Positions 18,301 through 19,335 of a stretch of DNA of 19,335 bases are shown piece after piece. Under the pieces are notes generated by a model that searched no databases, was not told where the DNA came from, and saw only the letters and a list, made by a program, of their open reading frames with translations. This stretch comes from Gonium pectorale (taxonomy: Eukaryota > Chlorophyta > Chlorophyceae > Chlamydomonadales > Volvocaceae): the NCBI GenBank assembly GCA_001584585.1, contig LSYV01000046.1, forward strand, positions 126,073-145,407. The letters are read 5' to 3'. Positions within the stretch are counted from its first letter, which is position 1; every line of letters starts with the position of its first letter. A program made the position numbers and the translations under genes.

Positions 18301-19335
18301 CCGCCCGCTGCCCCGCTGTTCGCGCCCCGCAGGCGATCGCCCGCGAGAAGGCGGGCATCATGAAGGCGGGCCGACCCGTGTTCGCAGCGCCACAGCCGCA
18401 GGACGCCATGCAGGCGCTAGAGGTGGGTGGTCGTGAAGAACGGAAACGGGTCGGGACACGTGACGCCGATTGGGCAATCGTACGGGTGGGCGGGTGGGTG
18501 CGCATGTCCGTACGGAGTGCCGTAGGCTGGGTATGTACGTTGTGTACGGTCTGTAGGGTATGTGCGGTGGTCTGGGGAGGGGGGCGGGGCGGGTTGGGAC
18601 GCTTGTGGGACGGGGGGGCGACGCGTCAGGACATGCGCCGAGGGCAAGCGTCGGTGTGTGTTGGGGGGTGGGGTGGGGGGCGGAATGGAGGGGCCAAGAT
18701 CCGCAGCTGCGCCGTGCGGCATGTGTGGTGCAGTGGTGGCGCGGTGTCGGTGTCGGTATCGGGATCGGTTTGTGTCGAGTCGCAGCACCATGCAGCGCAC
18801 CAACGCCTCACCGCTCAGCGCCCACCCACTGCCTGCCGTCCCAGCCGTGTCGCGCGTTGTGACCCGTTTTCCGCCTCCCAGCCCGGCATCCCCACTCCCA
18901 GCTTGCCCACGGACTGAATAACCCCGCACTCCCGCAGGAGGTCGCGGGCCGCGTCGGCGCGCAACTCACTGTGCCGCCGCCCCTGGAGCGCTACGGCTTG
19001 GCGGACCTGGGCAGCTCGCCACACTCGCGCGCACACACGCAGCCCTCGTCGTCCTCGGCGCCGCAGCCAGGGGCGGCGGGCGGGCAGGCGCCGCGCCCCG
19101 ACGGCCTGCCGCCCCTGGTGGGGCTGGGCGGCGAGCACATGCGCGTCAACGCATCGCTCGCCGTCGCGCTGGCGTCTGAATGGGAGGCGCAGTACGCGGC
19201 GGCCATGGCTGCGCGGGGCGACAGCGGTGGCGGCGGCGGCGGTGACCTAGCTGCAGCGGACGTGGCGGCGGCGGCGGGCCGGCCGGTGGCGCTGCCACCG
19301 GGCGGGCCGCCGGCTGCGGCGGCGGCCGCGCGCGC
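15340..19335 (+). CDS. FPGS: Folylpolyglutamate synthase (FPGS, Mur-ligase family), N-terminal part, runs off the window
   Basis: FPGS adds glutamates to folates using ATP, retaining them in the cell and organelles. Exons: 15340-15402 (optional), 15556-15750, 15961-16029, 16589-16698, 17036-17166, 17557-17735, 18333-18422 and 18938-19335 (open at the edge); all phases agree. Numbered from 15340, the landmarks are FEFMPIHME before the intron at 15751, the ATP-binding P-loop GTKGKGST (105-112), [17 protein letters not shown] (130-146), [36 protein letters not shown] (205-223), [16 protein letters not shown] and [17 protein letters not shown] (250-266; this Lys is the candidate carbamylated residue). 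[19 protein letters not shown] is in the last exon. About 411 aa are present; the C-terminal domain lies beyond the window. Start choice is open: 15340 gives [20 protein letters not shown], a good mitochondrial-type presequence, with 15403-15555 as intron (GTAAGC donor, ATGCAG acceptor). The alternatives are 15550 or 15628. The last exon carries Ser/Pro- and Gly/Ala-rich insertions not typical of the family core. Confidence 0.93.
15411..15420 (+). promoter_or_regulatory. AT-rich TATA-like element
   Basis: TAAATATATA stands out in otherwise GC-rich sequence. It lies between the two candidate FPGS starts. It could act as a TATA element for a short transcript, or simply be part of a first intron (15403-15555). 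Confidence 0.3.
15522..15529 (+). promoter_or_regulatory. TATA box (TATAAAAG)
   Basis: A perfect TATAAAAG lies 28 bp upstream of the ATG at 15550 and 106 bp upstream of the in-frame ATG at 15628. With the usual 25-32 bp spacing, transcription would begin at about 15550-15556. That would place the ATG at 15628 ([10 protein letters not shown]) as the first safe FPGS start on such a transcript. Confidence 0.45.
16701..16738. repeat. Two copies of a 20-bp-period G-rich repeat in an FPGS intron
   Basis: GCGGGGGTAGCGGGGGG occurs at 16701 and again at 16721, immediately after the donor of intron 16699-17035. The G-runs on the transcribed strand could form a G-quadruplex next to the splice donor. 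Confidence 0.6.
18147..18194. repeat. Three tandem copies of a 16-bp unit in an FPGS intron
   Basis: Units GCCCCTCGTGCCGCCG, GCCCCTCGTGACGCCG and GCCCCTCGTGACGCAA follow each other exactly within intron 17736-18332. It is a small minisatellite with no sign of function. Confidence 0.8.
18743..18766. repeat. Degenerate hexamer repeat (GGTGTC/GGTATC) in an FPGS intron
   Basis: Four units, GGTGTC, GGTGTC, GGTATC and GGGATC, lie in tandem inside intron 18423-18937. It is a short microsatellite-like tract. Confidence 0.6.

Noticed and set aside
1..19335. CRISPR array, prophage, bacterial operon or defence island
   Set aside because: No regularly spaced repeats, no Shine-Dalgarno-led gene strings and no phage or Cas motifs. 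Intron-rich GC-biased genes indicate a eukaryotic nuclear locus.

Overview
The window looks like nuclear DNA from a volvocine green alga (Chlamydomonas, Gonium or Volvox type; genus not decided). Four points support this. The coding stretches are very GC-rich, with a strong preference for C or G at third codon positions. Genes are broken by many introns of about 100-600 bp with GT(G/A)(A/C/G)G donors and (C)CCGCAG or CTGCAG acceptors. Several proteins carry Ala/Gly/Ser-rich low-complexity linkers. There are no bacterial-style operons or ribosome binding sites. All exon models below were built by hand from reading frame, splice signals and phase agreement, so exact ends are predictions.

Layout. 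(1) Positions 1-3768, minus strand: eight phase-consistent exons of a cysteine-rich extracellular protein with CPAG(S/R)FC-type (GCC2/GCC3, ephrin-receptor-like) modules, incomplete at both ends. Cysteine order and the absence of a catalytic domain so far are compatible with the N-terminal ectodomain of an ABCG24/28-like half transporter, but that is only inference. (2) About 3790-7407: a 3.6 kb stretch of lower GC with no convincing gene. It holds a tRNA-like B-box/T-arm, a possible retroelement zinc-knuckle remnant and one short region with exon-like character. (3) 7408-10888, plus strand: a complete six-exon gene (614 aa) with an N-terminal EEIG1/EHBP1-type C2 domain (NT-C2), a long disordered linker and a C-terminal coiled coil. 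(4) 10889-12984: the convergent 3' flank shared with the next gene, including a GC-rich block at 12474-12840 that reads as protein on both strands. (5) 12985-15058, minus strand: an unrecognised gene with four supported exons and at least one unresolved. (6) 15340-19335, plus strand: the first exons of folylpolyglutamate synthase (FPGS), very well supported and running off the right edge.

How they work together. These are independent eukaryotic genes, not a pathway cluster. Genes 1 and 2 are divergent, genes 2 and 3 convergent, and gene 3 and FPGS divergent across a short (about 0.3-0.5 kb) intergenic region that probably holds both promoters. I found no CRISPR array, prophage, complete mobile element or defence system. 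The most interesting items are the unidentified gene beside FPGS, the alternative FPGS starts that would change its targeting, the NT-C2/coiled-coil protein, and the cysteine-rich ectodomain.
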